From Bacillota bacterium (lineage in GTDB: Bacteria > Bacillota > Clostridia > Acetivibrionales > DSM-1351), in NCBI GenBank assembly GCA_023412635.1, contig JAEYNI010000069.1:1-6766 (forward strand): DNA of 6,766 nucleotides. The letters run 5' to 3'. The translations under genes and the position numbers were made by a program. This document shows positions 5,520 to 6,766 of this stretch, piece by piece. The first letter of the stretch is position 1. Every line of letters starts with the position of its first letter. The notes under the pieces are model-generated. The model was not told the DNA's origin and searched no databases. It saw only the letters and a program-made list of their open reading frames with translations.

Positions 5520-6725
5520 TTACATTGCATCAAAGGTCTTTTTTACTTCCTTGAGGAAATCCTCTGTATTAACCGTCTTTATTTCCTTTAGCTCTGAAAG
5601 CAACGCAAGGTCCTTAGTCATTACTCCATTTTCGATTGTCTGTAAGGAAGCCTTATCCATCTTATCAGCAAACTCAATCAGTTCTTGTATACCATCCAGT
5701 TCACCTCTTTTACGCAATGCACCAGTCCAGGCGAACAATGTTGCCATGGAGTTTGTGGAGGTTTCCTGTCCCTTCAGGTGTTGGTAGTAATGGCGCTGTA
5801 CAGTTCCGTGAGCTGCCTCATATTCAAAGTAACCTTCAGGTGAAACCAATATTGAAGTCATCATTGCAAGACTTCCGAATGCGGTTGCAACCATATCAGA
5901 CATAACGTCCCCATCATAATTCTTGCAGGCCCAGATAAATCCACCCTCGGAGCGTACAACGCGGGCAACCGCATCATCAATAAGAGTGTAGAAATATTCA
6001 ATACCTGCTGCCTTAAACTTGTCGTCATATTCCTTCTCATATATTTCCTGGAAGATATCCTTGAAGGTATGGTCATATTTCTTTGAAATTGTATCCTTAG
6101 TTGCAAACCAGATGTCCTGTTTCTGATCCAATGCATAGTTAAAGCAGGACCTTGCGAAGCTTTCGATGGACTTGTCTATATTGTGCATTCCAAGTATGAC
6201 TCCTGCTCCATCAAAGTCGTGTATAGTTTGTCTGGTTACTTCACCCTTTTCATTTGTAAATACCAGCTCGGCTTTTCCTGCTCCGGGTACACGGTATTCG
6301 ACATCTCTGTAAACATCGCCGTATGCATGTCTTGCAATGGTTATTGGCTTAACCCAGGTCTTAACAAAGGGCTTGATACTGTTCAGAAGTATAGGTGCGC
6401 GGAAAACAGTTCCGTCAAGAATTGCTCTTATAGTTCCATTCGGGCTCTTCCACATTTCAGTAAGGTTATATTCCTTAACTCTTTCTGCATTTGGTGTAAT
6501 AGTAGCACATTTTACTGCAACTCCATATTTCTTTGTAGCAATTGCAGAATCGATGGTAACCTGGTCACCTGTCTTTTCTCTGTACTCCAGACCCAAGTCA
6601 TAATACTCTGTCTTGAGATCAATATAAGGCAGTAATAAGATATCCTTTATCATTTGCCAGATAACTCTGGTCATTTCGTCTCCATCCATTTCAACCAGAG
6701 GAGTCTTCATAATAATTTTAGCCAT
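5520..6725 (-). CDS. icd: NADP-dependent isocitrate dehydrogenase, homodimeric eukaryote-like subfamily
   Basis: Cytoplasmic enzyme that oxidises and decarboxylates isocitrate to 2-oxoglutarate, making NADPH. Its 401 residues belong to the subfamily of mitochondrial/cytosolic IDH and Thermotoga Icd rather than the E. coli type. From the chosen start the numbering coincides with human IDH1 in the first half: T77, S94 and N96 in KSPNGTIR, R100, R109, R132 and Y139. Then K210 in ATKDT, D250 in IDDAVAR, and metal ligands D273 and D277 in YDGDVMSD. HGTVQRHYYQHLKGQETSTNS keeps the Arg-His pair that binds the NADP 2'-phosphate in relatives. The longest frame begins at 6731, but AAGGAG (6733-6738) is only 1 nt from that ATG and 7 nt from the one at 6725; the product then starts MAKIIMKTPLVEMDGDEMTR, as in relatives. 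In an anaerobe the likely role is 2-oxoglutarate for glutamate synthesis, which fits asnA downstream. All catalytic residues are intact. Confidence 0.97.
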   Translation of the reverse strand: MAKIIMKTPLVEMDGDEMTRVIWQMIKDILLLPYIDLKTEYYDLGLEYREKTGDQVTIDSAIATKKYGVAVKCATITPNAERVKEYNLTEMWKSPNGTIRAILDGTVFRAPILLNSIKPFVKTWVKPITIARHAYGDVYRDVEYRVPGAGKAELVFTNEKGEVTRQTIHDFDGAGVILGMHNIDKSIESFARSCFNYALDQKQDIWFATKDTISKKYDHTFKDIFQEIYEKEYDDKFKAAGIEYFYTLIDDAVARVVRSEGGFIWACKNYDGDVMSDMVATAFGSLAMMTSILVSPEGYFEYEAAHGTVQRHYYQHLKGQETSTNSMATLFAWTGALRKRGELDGIQELIEFADKMDKASLQTIENGVMTKDLALLSELKEIKTVNTEDFLKEVKKTFDAM

Positions 6726-6732
6726 ACACATG

Positions 6733-6738
6733 CTCCTT
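6733..6738 (-). promoter_or_regulatory. Ribosome binding site deciding the icd start
   Basis: AAGGAG on the minus strand, 7 nt before the ATG at 6725 and 1 nt before the in-frame ATG at 6731. The spacing favours 6725. The icd promoter is probably beyond the right edge, since only 41 nt of upstream sequence is present. Confidence 0.7.
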
Positions 6739-6766
6739 TTACTAAATAATTTATTTTGTATTATTT

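Noticed and set aside
6744..6766. AAATAAT/ATTATTT inverted repeat upstream of icd at the window edge.
   Set aside because: Seven AT-only pairs in AT-rich DNA, cut off by the edge; cannot be told from chance.
1..6766. Defence system, mobile element, CRISPR or toxin-antitoxin pair.
   Set aside because: No transposase, integrase, regular spaced repeats, tRNA or toxin-like small gene pair is visible; the genes present are transport, regulation, core metabolism and one unknown.

Overview
The window looks like a stretch of chromosome from an anaerobic low-GC Firmicute, most likely a clostridium. The evidence is AT-rich gaps, strong AGGAGG-type ribosome sites, a YesN-type regulator beside an LplB-type sugar permease, and a homodimeric NADP isocitrate dehydrogenase next to ammonia-dependent asparagine synthetase. 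The genus is inference; a cellulolytic clostridium such as Ruminiclostridium would fit.

Layout. Positions 1-284 (minus) hold the first 94 codons of an LplB-family ABC transporter permease that runs off the left edge. Upstream of it on the same strand is a complete YesN/AraC-type response regulator (475-1539). Its gene has a near-consensus promoter at 1685-1714, overlapped by a tandem 12-bp repeat (1701-1728). A divergent gene (1817-2479, plus) encodes a two-repeat DUF4397 protein of unknown function. Its candidate promoter lies back-to-back with that of the regulator. The rest is on the minus strand, in transcription order: icd (6725-5520), asnA (5252-4242) and asnS (4049-2655). A strong hairpin at 2534-2577 separates the convergent DUF4397 and asnS genes, and another at 5402-5443 follows icd.

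How the genes fit together. The permease and regulator look like part of a carbohydrate uptake unit whose histidine kinase, binding protein and second permease would lie beyond the left edge. The three minus-strand enzymes sit around nitrogen assimilation and asparagine supply: Icd makes 2-oxoglutarate and NADPH, AsnA makes asparagine from aspartate and ammonia, and AsnS loads asparagine onto tRNA. The gaps of about 190-270 bp, the terminator after icd and the separate candidate promoters suggest individual transcription units rather than one tight operon. No T-box is visible upstream of asnA or asnS.

For all three minus-strand enzymes the longest reading frame starts too early; ribosome-site spacing supports shorter proteins of 401, 336 and 464 residues. 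I see no mobile element, CRISPR array, tRNA or rRNA, and no clear novel multi-gene system. The most interesting signals are the tandem repeat between the divergent promoters, with a possible further copy near the permease gene, and the unusual composition of the DUF4397 protein (17 Arg, 2 Lys, no Cys, no Trp).
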